Positions 1 to 6,952 are shown, counted from the stretch's first letter. The stretch: DNA of 11,089 bases from an uncultured Acidimicrobiaceae bacterium (GCA_903904615.1 CAIVDG010000248.1:1-11089), one strand, 5' to 3'. Program-made: numbers and translations. Notes: generated from the sequence alone by a model not told the origin.

Positions 1-411
1 CACAGTGGTGGGCATTTCCGGGCTAGAAACTTCGCCACCCAACCACTGCACTGCCTGCTTTCCCCACGTTGTTCCAATTTGAACAAGAGCAGCTGCCTGC
101 TGAAGAGCGTCTAGTTCGTCTTCGCTGAGATCAAAGTTGATCAGCGCATACTCGGAGCGATTAATGGAATACGCGGTTTTTCCTGCGTCGCTTCCGGAAA
201 GAGTTTGCGTGGTGATGGGTAATCCCAATGCGCGCAATGAACGCTTATCGCGTTCGAATGCCGTGCGACGCGCTTCGTCTGCGTCTGGATATTGCCCAGA
301 CATTTTGTTTGAGATGTCTTCCAAAGTGAGTGGCCGCGGAGACTCTGTAAGCAACGCAACAAGATTGAGCATTCGCTCAGTGGAATTCACCGTTAGTTTT
401 TTACCCGCCAT
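1..411 (-). CDS. PafB-like WYL-family transcriptional regulator, N-terminal part (3' end outside window)
   Basis: The minus-strand frame is open for 137 codons from an ATG at 411 and runs off the left edge. The product begins MAGKKLTVNSTERMLNLVAL and continues with a winged-helix-like block that holds AFERDKRSLRALGLPI at about residues 50-65, then AYSINRSEYAL. This order (ERxLNLV..L, then FERDK..LR.LG.P, then Y.INR..YAL) is characteristic of PafB/PafC, the actinobacterial regulators whose C-terminal WYL domain senses DNA damage. The WYL domain itself lies outside the window, so the call rests on the N-terminal half. There is no Shine-Dalgarno sequence; a TATCCT box lies 7 nt upstream, which supports this start and leaderless translation. 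It sits 36 bp downstream of pgi on the same strand. In many actinobacteria pafB is followed by pafC, which cannot be checked here. Confidence 0.85.
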   Translation of the reverse strand, partial: MAGKKLTVNSTERMLNLVALLTESPRPLTLEDISNKMSGQYPDADEARRTAFERDKRSLRALGLPITTQTLSGSDAGKTAYSINRSEYALINFDLSEDELDALQQAAALVQIGTTWGKQAVQWLGGEVSSPEMPTTV

Positions 412-418
412 TCAGGGC

Positions 419-424
419 AGGATA
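419..424 (-). promoter_or_regulatory. Putative -10 box of the PafB-like gene
   Basis: TATCCT on the minus strand ends 7 nt before the ATG at 411, inside the 36-bp gap after pgi. This spacing would place the transcription start at or next to the A of the ATG, giving a leaderless mRNA. A TTGACG lies upstream, but only 10 nt away, which is too close for a normal -35. Confidence 0.45.
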
Positions 425-447
425 GACCCACAAACGTCAATTCACAT

Positions 448-1977
448 TCATTCGTTGGAGATGTTTTTGCGATGCGCGAGATACCAAGACATCAAGGGGT
501 GTGTCAAAGTTTCGTCTGCTCCACTGCCGCCCACTGCGAACGCATTCAATGTGGAAACCGCCATTGTTTTGCCTAATTCCACACCGAATTGGTCAAAGCT
601 ATTCACATTCAGTAGCCACCCCTGAATCGCAGTGGAGTGCTCATACATTGCGACCAGTGCGCCGAAAGTACGGGGCGATAATGCATCGAGCATGAGAATC
701 GAACTCGGTCTGTTCCCCAGAAATTGACGATGCGGATTCGTGTTCATATCCCCAATGGCCAAAGCTTCAGATTGGGCCATCATGTTTGCAATCAAGATGT
801 CGTGGGCTTCGTGGTCGCTTCCCAACGGCTCTACAGAACTAATGAACTCAACGGGAACAACTTGGGTTCCTTGGTGAAGCATTTGGAAGAAAGCGTGCTG
901 GCCATTGGTTCCGGGTTCACCCCACACAACAGGACTGGTCGCAGTGGCGACAGCGTCACCATCAACATAGACACCTTTGCCGTTGCTCTCCATGACCAAC
1001 TGCTGCAAGTAGGCGGGCAGTCGTGAAAGGTCGTGGCTATACGGCACCACAGCTGCCGTGGAGTACCCATGCAGAACTGCATTTGTAAACCACACCAATG
1101 CATGAGCCACAGGAAGATTCCGGTGCAAGGGCGCCGATGCAACGTGTGCATCCATGTCCTGCATTCCCGCCAACATCGCGTCAAAGGAATCGGGACCAAT
1201 CGCGCACATCACCGGAAAGCCAATGACTGACGACAGCGAGAATCGCCCCCCTACCCAGTCACGGAACTCAAAGATGTTCGCTTCACGAATTCCCCATTCC
1301 CGCGCAATTTCTGGGCGCGCAGTAGCGGCATAGAAGTGTGTCTCCCATTCGCCACCAGCAGCACGTACCCATTGGCGCGCACGCTCTGCATTGTGCATTG
1401 TCTCGCTCGTTGTAAATGTCTTGGACGACACAATGAACACGGTGTTTTGAGGTTGTAGGCCCGTCAACACCGAATCTAGATCTGCGGCATCCACGTTTGA
1501 CACAAATCGAACTTCGGGCCCACTAGCAAACCGGCGCAAAGCACGGGTAGCCATTGCCGGCCCCAAGTCGCTCCCACCGATACCGATATTCACCACTGTG
1601 TGAATGTTCGGGTTTGACCGAATTGCGTGAGCACACTCTCTTACTTTTTGCAGTTGCCTCGATGCCCACCGAGCTTCAGCACTTGTTGATGCATCGGCAC
1701 GAAGCGCTGTGTGCAGCGCTGCCCTGTCTTCGGTGACGTTCATGATGTCGCCCGCAAACATTCGCGCAATGTTGGTCTCTATGCCGCACTCTTTCGCGCT
1801 CTCGAATAAGGCAGCCCAAAGATCACCGGAAATTCGTTGCCGTGAAAAATCGGCATGGATACCCACCGCGTCGACCGTGAACGCTTCTGCCCGGTTCGGC
1901 GAGGCATGGAACATCTCTGCAATTGAGGGAACCGACTGTGCAAGGTTCACCAGGTGCGAGAGTGCGTCGGGTTTCAC
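448..1977 (-). CDS. pgi: Glucose-6-phosphate isomerase
   Basis: Cytosolic enzyme interconverting glucose 6-phosphate and fructose 6-phosphate in glycolysis and gluconeogenesis. Counting from the start chosen here (509 aa), both family signatures are present: NIGIGGSDLGP near 130-140 and SFDQFGVELGK near 460-470. Also visible are the sugar-phosphate loop SSKTFTT (184-190), the catalytic Glu in ESNGKG (E330), the His in NGQHAFFQ (H361) and the Lys of GVELGK (K470). Length is close to the 549 aa of E. coli Pgi. The frame is open back to a GTG at 2031 and an ATG at 2028, but those would overlap tetR by about 41 bp and add an Arg-rich stretch unlike the family. I chose the GTG at 1977, which gives MKPDALSHLV, begins 10 nt after the tetR stop and has TAGTTT 7 nt upstream. 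The stop and function are certain; the start is not. Confidence 0.95.
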   Translation of the reverse strand: MKPDALSHLVNLAQSVPSIAEMFHASPNRAEAFTVDAVGIHADFSRQRISGDLWAALFESAKECGIETNIARMFAGDIMNVTEDRAALHTALRADASTSAEARWASRQLQKVRECAHAIRSNPNIHTVVNIGIGGSDLGPAMATRALRRFASGPEVRFVSNVDAADLDSVLTGLQPQNTVFIVSSKTFTTSETMHNAERARQWVRAAGGEWETHFYAATARPEIAREWGIREANIFEFRDWVGGRFSLSSVIGFPVMCAIGPDSFDAMLAGMQDMDAHVASAPLHRNLPVAHALVWFTNAVLHGYSTAAVVPYSHDLSRLPAYLQQLVMESNGKGVYVDGDAVATATSPVVWGEPGTNGQHAFFQMLHQGTQVVPVEFISSVEPLGSDHEAHDILIANMMAQSEALAIGDMNTNPHRQFLGNRPSSILMLDALSPRTFGALVAMYEHSTAIQGWLLNVNSFDQFGVELGKTMAVSTLNAFAVGGSGADETLTHPLMSWYLAHRKNISNE

Positions 1978-1984
1978 CGAACCC

Positions 1985-1990
1985 AAACTA
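1985..1990 (-). promoter_or_regulatory. Putative -10 box of pgi, overlapping the tetR stop codon
   Basis: TAGTTT on the minus strand lies 7 nt before the GTG at 1977. Its first three bases are the TAG stop codon of the upstream tetR gene. The geometry matches other starts in the window, but I used it to choose the pgi start, so it is not independent evidence. No -35 element is evident. Confidence 0.3.
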
Positions 1991-2629
1991 GTTGCGCGCC
2001 GCCGCCCGAATGAGCCGCAAGAACGCATCACCAGCAGCCAAATGCCGTGCTTGGTCTCCTCGAGCGCTTAAACGACCTAATCCCGCAAGGATGGATGCGG
2101 TGAGATCTGCAAACGATGCGGGAGATACACCGTGCAAGATTCCGCTGGACTCGGTGGAGGTTTCAATGAGATGGAGAGTCATCTTTCGGAATTCAGCCCC
2201 AAATGCCTCTGTACCTCGAGCAACTTCTGGATGTCGTTTCACAACTGCAGAAATTCCCGTGATGAATCCCACTATCGATGGCGATGACGCGCCAAGGGTT
2301 CCCACTTCAGAAAACAGTGCAGTGAGTCGTCGCTCTAAGCGTGGGTCTGATTCTGTTGCGCGGTTAAACACATCAACAAAGACGTGCGTAATGGATTCAC
2401 AGACAGCCACATACATTTCGGCCTTCGACGGAAAGTAGTGATACAGCGCTGCAGAAGAAATCTCCGCGCGATCGGCAATGTCCTTGTTCGTGGTTCCTTC
2501 GAAACCTTCGGCGGCAAAAATCTCTTGTGCACAGCGCACAATTCGATCGCGGGTATCGGTGGAGTCCGTATCGGCAGGGCGACCGAGTTTGCGTTCTTTC
2601 TGAACTTCCTTGTTATCTGTCCCCGCCAT
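1988..2629 (-). CDS. TetR/AcrR-family transcriptional repressor
   Basis: A 213-aa protein of typical TetR length. A charged N-terminal tail (about residues 1-25) precedes the DNA-binding domain at about 27-75, with the helix-turn-helix around NKDIADRAEISSAALYHYF (48-66) followed by SKAEMY, the classic TetR signature. The rest is an alpha-helical ligand-binding and dimerisation domain with no recognisable ligand specificity. The ATG at 2629 lies 9 nt after the bioY stop, with no Shine-Dalgarno; the upstream TAGTAA is only an imperfect -10 match. Its position directly behind bioY suggests it may control biotin uptake, as the TetR-type BioQ does in corynebacteria and mycobacteria. That is inference from position: I see no sequence feature that identifies BioQ, and pgi or the operon itself are alternative targets. 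Confidence 0.93.
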   Translation of the reverse strand: MAGTDNKEVQKERKLGRPADTDSTDTRDRIVRCAQEIFAAEGFEGTTNKDIADRAEISSAALYHYFPSKAEMYVAVCESITHVFVDVFNRATESDPRLERRLTALFSEVGTLGASSPSIVGFITGISAVVKRHPEVARGTEAFGAEFRKMTLHLIETSTESSGILHGVSPASFADLTASILAGLGRLSARGDQARHLAAGDAFLRLIRAAARN

Positions 2630-2638
2630 GATGAGTTA

Positions 2639-3250
2639 CTACCGCGGACGTGAGTAATACGCAGCCCATCCAAGTGGCGCAATGGTTGCTGCTAATGCAA
2701 TCTTGATGGCGTCAACCACAAGAAATGGGCTAACTCCCAATTCAATGGCGTTTCCCGGACCTTGCGCAAGTGGAATGTTGAGGGAATGCGACAGCCACAA
2801 AGCACCACATGCATAAATGATGGAAGAGGCCAACACAAGTCCGCTCAACGAGTTGACATAGTTGCGGTCGTTACGACGGTCTCCAAACCAGCCAACAATT
2901 CCCGATGCCAAGACGAACCCGATGAAGTAACCAAATGTTGCTCCGGTGGCCTTTTCCCAACCGCCGGTTGCCGACGCATAGAACGGAAGACCAATTGCAC
3001 CCAAGGCCCAGTACAAGGCTTGGCTAGCCATTGCGCGGCGTGCACCAAGAACGCTGCCCACCGTAAGGACAGCGAATGTTTGACCAGTGAGTGGGACGGG
3101 TGTGAAACCCAGATGGATAACCACTTGTGCGCACAATGCTGTAAACAATGCGCCACCAAGCACTAACACCGCATCGCGAATGCGCGAACGATTAAGCACC
3201 TTGGGCAAAGTGATGAGGTCTGACAATACGTAGGGGGTTGTGTGTGCCAT
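2639..3250 (-). CDS. bioY: Biotin transporter substrate-binding subunit BioY
   Basis: Integral membrane S-component of an ECF-type biotin transporter. The 203-aa product is hydrophobic with about six membrane segments and carries the BioY hallmark PVPLTGQTF (about residues 51-59), followed by the conserved LGAR(R)AMASQALYWALGAIGLP region (about 68-89) and a C-terminal FLVVDAIKIALA segment. No energising ATPase (BioM/EcfA) or BioN/EcfT gene lies nearby, so it would share a housekeeping ECF module or act alone. The ATG at 3250 is preferred over a GTG at 3256, because a TAGTGT box sits exactly 7 nt before it. There is no Shine-Dalgarno. It follows the L,D-transpeptidase stop by 13 bp and precedes the TetR gene by 9 nt, so uptake of biotin and its repressor could be co-transcribed. 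Confidence 0.94.
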   Translation of the reverse strand: MAHTTPYVLSDLITLPKVLNRSRIRDAVLVLGGALFTALCAQVVIHLGFTPVPLTGQTFAVLTVGSVLGARRAMASQALYWALGAIGLPFYASATGGWEKATGATFGYFIGFVLASGIVGWFGDRRNDRNYVNSLSGLVLASSIIYACGALWLSHSLNIPLAQGPGNAIELGVSPFLVVDAIKIALAATIAPLGWAAYYSRPR

Positions 3251-3257
3251 GCACACG

Positions 3258-3263
3258 ACACTA
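3258..3263 (-). promoter_or_regulatory. Putative -10 box of bioY
   Basis: TAGTGT on the minus strand, 7 nt before the bioY ATG at 3250. It follows directly on the TAG stop of the L,D-transpeptidase gene, so the reading is TAG TAG TGT. It could give bioY its own leaderless transcript although the gene lies in a tight same-strand run. No convincing -35 hexamer is seen. Confidence 0.4.
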
Positions 3264-4370
3264 CTAGGGCGTCGTAGTGAGAGGCACTGTTGACGATGTT
3301 GTAGTTGCGCGACGTGGAACTGTGGTTCTTGGCACTGTTGTAGACGTAGTGCTTGACGTTGTGGTGGTGAAATTTGGATCTTTCTTGTCCCACTCAGGCG
3401 GCTGTGATCCGTATTCTTCGGGGTCTTTCACGCCATCGAACACATAAATACGGTCGTTGTAGTTAACGAGGTCTTGAAAGTACTCAGAGATAAATATGGG
3501 AATTCGAATACACCCGTGAGACGCAGGTTCATTCGGAACATTCATTGCTCCGTGCACTGCAATTCCAAAATTAAAATAGACCGGATTCCACATTGTTCCG
3601 AGCTTGCTTTCGCGAAGCCCGAACTTGCGGTTATAGAAGTAGTACAGACCACCTGGCGTGATGGCACTGCCACACCACCCTTCGTAAATGGGTTCGGTGC
3701 CGTTTTCATTTCCTTCTTCGCCCGGGTCGATGGTGACTGGCTCACACCACTGCTGACCCGTACCAGACGAAATGTGGGTGACGAGAACTAGTTCAGGTCC
3801 CTTGAAAACGGCAAGCACTTGTTCAGGCAGATACACCTCGGCGTGATTCGGAGTACCCGGTTGACGGCGCGGCGCAATAACAACATTCCCGCGCATGATG
3901 TCCCACAAAGCAGGCGTCACGAAGTCAACCTTTTCTTTGCCCTTCAGGTTCAGGACAATTCCTTGAAACGCCCATACCGCCATGCGTGTGTCGCCGCCAA
4001 AAATTCCGTCCACTTTGCCTGGATCAAATTTCAGTTCCTTCAGGCGCAGTTGCAAACGGCGAACATCTTCACCCTTTGCTCCATTTTTGATAACGCGAGT
4101 GAGTGCAAAACATGTGACAGGCGATGTCTCGTTGCACACAGGTGACGAAGCAGTCGTAGTTGAAGCAACGGTGGCGGGTCCAGAATTTGCCTCCACCACA
4201 ACAGCACCCACAACACTTGCAAACACTGCAGCCGCGATCATTGCGGGTCGCCAGTGAATCCACCAGGGAACATGAGGGGCGGGAACCTCGTCAAAATCTG
4301 GTCCTACGTACGGCTGATTTGGTGGGTCGGTGAACGGATCATTCATCTCTGGGTCGAATGGATCGCTCAC
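3264..4370 (-). CDS. Membrane-anchored L,D-transpeptidase (peptidoglycan-binding domain plus YkuD domain) with Thr-rich tail
   Basis: Predicted cell-wall enzyme that forms 3-3 peptidoglycan cross-links or attaches proteins to peptidoglycan. Order of parts in 368 aa: an acidic, Pro-rich cytoplasmic tail with repeated DPF (1-40); one membrane helix (about 42-60); a Ser/Thr linker; a peptidoglycan-binding domain (about 92-160) with the typical GAKGEDVRRLQLRL and VDGIFGGDTR; a YkuD catalytic domain (about 175-312); and a low-complexity Thr/Ser/Pro tail (335-368). The catalytic signature is complete: H273 in AVHGAM and SHGCIRI with Cys288. Four other cysteines (79, 87, 209, 233) lie outside the membrane and could pair. 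The start is a GTG at 4370 with no Shine-Dalgarno; an in-frame ATG at 4346 is the alternative. It lies 44 bp after the glycosyltransferase and 13 bp before bioY. Confidence 0.93.
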   Translation of the reverse strand: MSDPFDPEMNDPFTDPPNQPYVGPDFDEVPAPHVPWWIHWRPAMIAAAVFASVVGAVVVEANSGPATVASTTTASSPVCNETSPVTCFALTRVIKNGAKGEDVRRLQLRLKELKFDPGKVDGIFGGDTRMAVWAFQGIVLNLKGKEKVDFVTPALWDIMRGNVVIAPRRQPGTPNHAEVYLPEQVLAVFKGPELVLVTHISSGTGQQWCEPVTIDPGEEGNENGTEPIYEGWCGSAITPGGLYYFYNRKFGLRESKLGTMWNPVYFNFGIAVHGAMNVPNEPASHGCIRIPIFISEYFQDLVNYNDRIYVFDGVKDPEEYGSQPPEWDKKDPNFTTTTSSTTSTTVPRTTVPRRATTTSSTVPLTTTP

Positions 4371-4379
4371 GAGTACGAA

Positions 4380-4385
4380 ACGCTA
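4380..4385 (-). promoter_or_regulatory. Putative -10 box of the L,D-transpeptidase gene
   Basis: TAGCGT on the minus strand, 9 nt before the GTG at 4370, within the 44-bp gap after the glycosyltransferase. The spacing is longer than at the other starts, so support is weaker. No clear -35. Confidence 0.25.
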
Positions 4386-4414
4386 CCAACACCCCTTGCG
4401 GGACAGGTATCGCC

Positions 4415-5158
4415 CTATACAACAGGGCTGATATTGCGAATTTCTTTGCGTAAAGAACGGGCTTCGCGAAGAATCTTGAAGATAACGGCCGGGGAACTCA
4501 AGGTGGAGACTCCGCGAGTTCGGGGGAAGTAGTCCACACCAAACTGAATAACCGTGTAGCCGTACTTCTGGGCCTTCACCGCAAGTTCTGCGTCGATGAA
4601 GGACCCCTCACTCTTTAACTCCACGTGCGTGAAGATTTTGGTTCTGCACAACTTGAACGCAAAGTTGATGTCGCGCATGCGAACACCAAACAACACTCTG
4701 ACCATGAGGTTGTAGAAGAAGGAGTAGACGGTGCGAACGTATCCCTCGCCCGTGCGATCAAATCGATACGCGCTCACCATGTCAGCGTCGTAATACCGCA
4801 GCAAACGAATGGCCTTGTGAACATCGTGCATGTCGAACGGCAAGTCGGCATCGGTGTACAACACAAGGTCGCCAGTGGCTGCCGCGTAACCAGACTTCAT
4901 TGAGCCACCCAGTTTTCTGTTTTCAGGGTGACGCACAATGCGAATGCGATGATCGGAAGCGGCAAGGCGAGCCGCAATCTCTGGTGTTGCATCGGTTGAA
5001 GCATCGTCAACAATGATGAGCTCATAATCCCCGATGTCGCCTCCAGACATGAGGTCTTCACATTCTTCACGCGCAGCGTCAATGGCACGTTCGATGTAGT
5101 CCTGCTCGTTCCACATGGGGAAGAACACCGACAACTTCTGAAATGGGGTCTTCTCCAT
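4415..5158 (-). CDS. Family 2 glycosyltransferase, dolichyl/polyprenyl-phosphate-sugar synthase type
   Basis: A 247-aa single-domain GT-A glycosyltransferase. The N-terminal SVFFPMWNEQDYIERAI (10-26) is the typical GT2 opening. IIVDDASTD (48-56) binds the nucleotide, TDADLPFD (102-109) supplies the metal-binding DXD-like motif, and GGSMKSGYAAATGD (84-97) is the usual acceptor loop. DYFPRTRGVST (209-219) matches the C-terminal Arg-rich motif of DPM1-like enzymes, which transfer mannose or glucose from GDP- or UDP-sugar to polyprenyl phosphate at the inner membrane face. There is no C-terminal membrane segment, so it resembles soluble DPM1 rather than GtrB. Sugar and lipid specificity cannot be read from sequence. 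It is the first gene of the minus-strand run, divergent from the membrane-protein gene with 53 bp between the starts. Confidence 0.9.
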   Translation of the reverse strand: MEKTPFQKLSVFFPMWNEQDYIERAIDAAREECEDLMSGGDIGDYELIIVDDASTDATPEIAARLAASDHRIRIVRHPENRKLGGSMKSGYAAATGDLVLYTDADLPFDMHDVHKAIRLLRYYDADMVSAYRFDRTGEGYVRTVYSFFYNLMVRVLFGVRMRDINFAFKLCRTKIFTHVELKSEGSFIDAELAVKAQKYGYTVIQFGVDYFPRTRGVSTLSSPAVIFKILREARSLRKEIRNISPVV

Positions 5159-5211
5159 GCGAAGTAAGGCTACTGCTGGGTCTACGAAGACGGTCCGAGT
5201 ACGGTGAAGGC
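5159..5211. promoter_or_regulatory. Divergent promoter region between glycosyltransferase and membrane-protein gene
   Basis: This 53-bp gap must drive both directions. Minus strand: TAGCCT at 5167-5172, 8 nt before the glycosyltransferase ATG. Plus strand: TACGGT at 5200-5205, 6 nt before the ATG at 5212. Both fit TANNNT boxes of leaderless genes. No obvious -35 for either. The 11-mer CGAGTACGGTG at 5196-5206 recurs before the response regulator gene at 9223-9233. Confidence 0.45.
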
Positions 5212-5622
5212 ATGGAGTTTGATCCCCCGCAGGTCTCCCCGCCGCCGTCTCTGTACTTGTCTGACGGCTGGCGCACCGTTGCGTTCATTACGTGGGTACT
5301 GGCTGGTGCGAGCGTGTTGGCTATTGCAATCACCAGCCGCACTATTGGCAGACCACTGTGGTGGCTTGGGCCAGAGAGTTCTCCAGCATCACCTCTCTTC
5401 ATCTTGATACCGCTGGCAATTGTTGTACTTCCGTTAGTGGCAGCATCAAAAAAGCCTGAGGTCCTTGTCCCCGTCGGCATGGGAAGCTCCATTGCTCTTC
5501 TCATCACGGCAGTCATCGATATCTCGGGAACTCCAGCAGTTGCGCTCGCCATTGGCATCGTTGGTATCGCTGCGCTTTCGGTATCTATTGCGTTGCTGGT
5601 CATCGCTCGGCAGTACCGTTGA
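5212..5622 (+). CDS. Small four-helix membrane protein of unknown function
   Basis: I do not recognise a family. The 136-aa product has a short Pro-rich N-terminus (MEFDPPQVSPPPSLYL) and four predicted membrane segments at about 22-41, 62-79, 86-104 and 108-131, and it ends in ARQYR. The longer frame from 5143 would run antisense into the start of the glycosyltransferase; the ATG at 5212 is preferred because the TMs follow directly and a TACGGT box lies 6 nt upstream. A GAAGG abuts the ATG with a 1-nt gap, too close to act as a normal ribosome binding site. Its stop is 4 nt before the argG ATG, so the two genes probably share a transcript. A role in arginine metabolism is possible only by position. 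That it is a real gene is likely from its hydrophobic pattern and tight packing. Confidence 0.75.
   Translation: MEFDPPQVSPPPSLYLSDGWRTVAFITWVLAGASVLAIAITSRTIGRPLWWLGPESSPASPLFILIPLAIVVLPLVAASKKPEVLVPVGMGSSIALLITAVIDISGTPAVALAIGIVGIAALSVSIALLVIARQYR
5614..5619 (+). promoter_or_regulatory. Putative internal -10 box of argG
   Basis: TACCGT lies 7 nt before the argG ATG at 5627 and inside the last codons (Tyr-Arg) of the preceding gene. TTGCTG at 5593-5598, 15 nt further upstream, could be a weak -35. It may give argG a leaderless transcript in addition to read-through from the upstream gene. Confidence 0.35.
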
Positions 5623-5626
5623 CACC

Positions 5627-6952
5627 ATGTCCAAGGTCCTTACTGAACTCCCCATTGGCGAACGCGTCGGAATTGCGTTCTCTGGCGGCCTCGATACTTC
5701 GGCTGCCGTTGCGTGGATGCGCGAGAAAGGCGCCATCCCGTGCGCCTACACCGCAGACCTTGGTCAGCCCGACGAAACAGATCTTTCGGGAATTCCCAGC
5801 AAGGCCAAGGAATACGGCGCAGAAATTGCTCGCCTCATCGACTGCCGCGAAGAACTCGTGCACGAAGGACTCATTGCTCTTCAATGTGGGGCCTTCCACA
5901 TCACCACCGCGGGAAAGACCTACTTCAACACCACGCCACTCGGACGTGCTGTCACCGGAACCTTGTTGGTGCGTGCCATGCAAGAAGATGGCGTCGACAT
6001 TTGGGGAGATGGCAGTACGTACAAAGGAAACGACATCGAGCGTTTCTACCGCTACGGCCTCATGGTCAACCCTGCACTGCGCATTTACAAGCCATGGCTC
6101 GACCCAACGTTTGTAAACGAGATGGGCGGACGCACAGAGATGAGCGAGTTCCTTCTTGCACGCAAGTTGCCTTACAAGGCTTCTGTAGAGAAGGCGTATT
6201 CAACTGATGCGAACATTTGGGGCGCCACGCACGAAGCAAAACTGCTGGAAGAACTCAACAACGGAATGGAAATTGTTGAGCCAATCATGGGCGTTGCTCA
6301 TTGGCGCGACGATGTCTCCATTGCATCAGAAGACGTCTCCATTCGATTCCACGAAGGTTTCCCTGTGGCCATCAATGGCCGCGAGTTTGCAATCCGGGTA
6401 GATCTCGTCATGGAAGCAAACACCATCGGCGGTCGTCATGGTTTAGGCATGAGCGATCAAATTGAAAACCGCATTATTGAAGCAAAGAGCCGTGGCATCT
6501 ACGAATCTCCAGGGCTTGCTTTGTTACACATTGCATACGAACGTCTTGTCACAGGAATTCATAACGAAGCCACTATGGAGAACTACCGCACCATGGGTCG
6601 CCGTCTTGGACGATTGCTCTACGAAGGTCGCTGGTTCGACCCGCAATCACTGATGTTGCGTGAACCGTTAATGCGCTGGATTGGAACTGCAATTACTGGC
6701 GAAGTCACTTTGCGTTTGCGACGCGGCGATGACTACAGCATCCTGGACACCACGAGCCCAAATCTCACATATGCGCCGGACCGCCTCAGTATGGAACGCG
6801 TCGAAGACGCAGCCTTTGGACCACTTGACCGAATTGGTCAACTCACCATGCGCAATCTGGACATTGACGACAGCAGAACAAAGCTTGAGGTTTATCGTTC
6901 TGCCGGAACATTGCCCAGCGGTGGCCTCTTGGCCATTGAAGACAACTCCTGA
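5627..6952 (+). CDS. argG: Argininosuccinate synthase (long, E. coli-type)
   Basis: Cytosolic ATP-dependent ligase joining citrulline and aspartate to argininosuccinate, the penultimate step of arginine biosynthesis. The 441-aa product has the N-type ATP-pyrophosphatase P-loop SGGLDTS (19-25), then the highly conserved FNTTPLGRAVTGT and GDGSTYKGNDIERFYRYGL, and further on GGRHGLGMSDQIENRIIEAK and NDYSIL-like GDDYSILDTTSPNLTY. These align along nearly the whole length with the E. coli enzyme (447 aa) rather than with the roughly 400-aa form I expect in most actinobacteria. The frame is open upstream to 5465, but the ATG at 5627 gives the expected N-terminus MSKVLTELPIGERVGIAF. It lies 4 nt after the membrane-protein gene and its 3' end overlaps the M20 peptidase gene by 61 bp on the opposite strand. 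Confidence 0.97.
   Translation: MSKVLTELPIGERVGIAFSGGLDTSAAVAWMREKGAIPCAYTADLGQPDETDLSGIPSKAKEYGAEIARLIDCREELVHEGLIALQCGAFHITTAGKTYFNTTPLGRAVTGTLLVRAMQEDGVDIWGDGSTYKGNDIERFYRYGLMVNPALRIYKPWLDPTFVNEMGGRTEMSEFLLARKLPYKASVEKAYSTDANIWGATHEAKLLEELNNGMEIVEPIMGVAHWRDDVSIASEDVSIRFHEGFPVAINGREFAIRVDLVMEANTIGGRHGLGMSDQIENRIIEAKSRGIYESPGLALLHIAYERLVTGIHNEATMENYRTMGRRLGRLLYEGRWFDPQSLMLREPLMRWIGTAITGEVTLRLRRGDDYSILDTTSPNLTYAPDRLSMERVEDAAFGPLDRIGQLTMRNLDIDDSRTKLEVYRSAGTLPSGGLLAIEDNS

Noticed and set aside
137..625. 162-aa plus-strand reading frame over the PafB-like gene and the end of pgi
   Set aside because: It lies antisense to two clearly recognised genes, spans their junction and shows no domain; it arises from their codon bias.
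1978..2031. N-terminal extension of pgi from GTG 2031 or ATG 2028
   Set aside because: It overlaps tetR and encodes an Arg-rich stretch not expected in Pgi. Not fully excluded, as no ribosome site decides the start.
2762..3166. 134-aa plus-strand frame, Cys-rich, antisense to bioY
   Set aside because: The cysteines are a frame effect of the opposite strand; the BioY frame has clear family motifs.
3264..3369. Repetitive-looking DNA as a possible tandem repeat or CRISPR-like array
   Set aside because: It is the in-frame Thr/Ser/Pro tail of the L,D-transpeptidase; repeats are irregular and codon-based, with no spacers.
5079..5603. 174-aa minus-strand frame opposite the membrane-protein gene
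   Set aside because: It would overlap the glycosyltransferase start and oppose a more plausible four-helix protein; no domain or signal seen.
5465..5626. 54-codon N-terminal extension of argG
   Set aside because: It overlaps the membrane-protein gene in another frame and has no counterpart in the ArgG family; the ATG at 5627 matches the known N-terminus.
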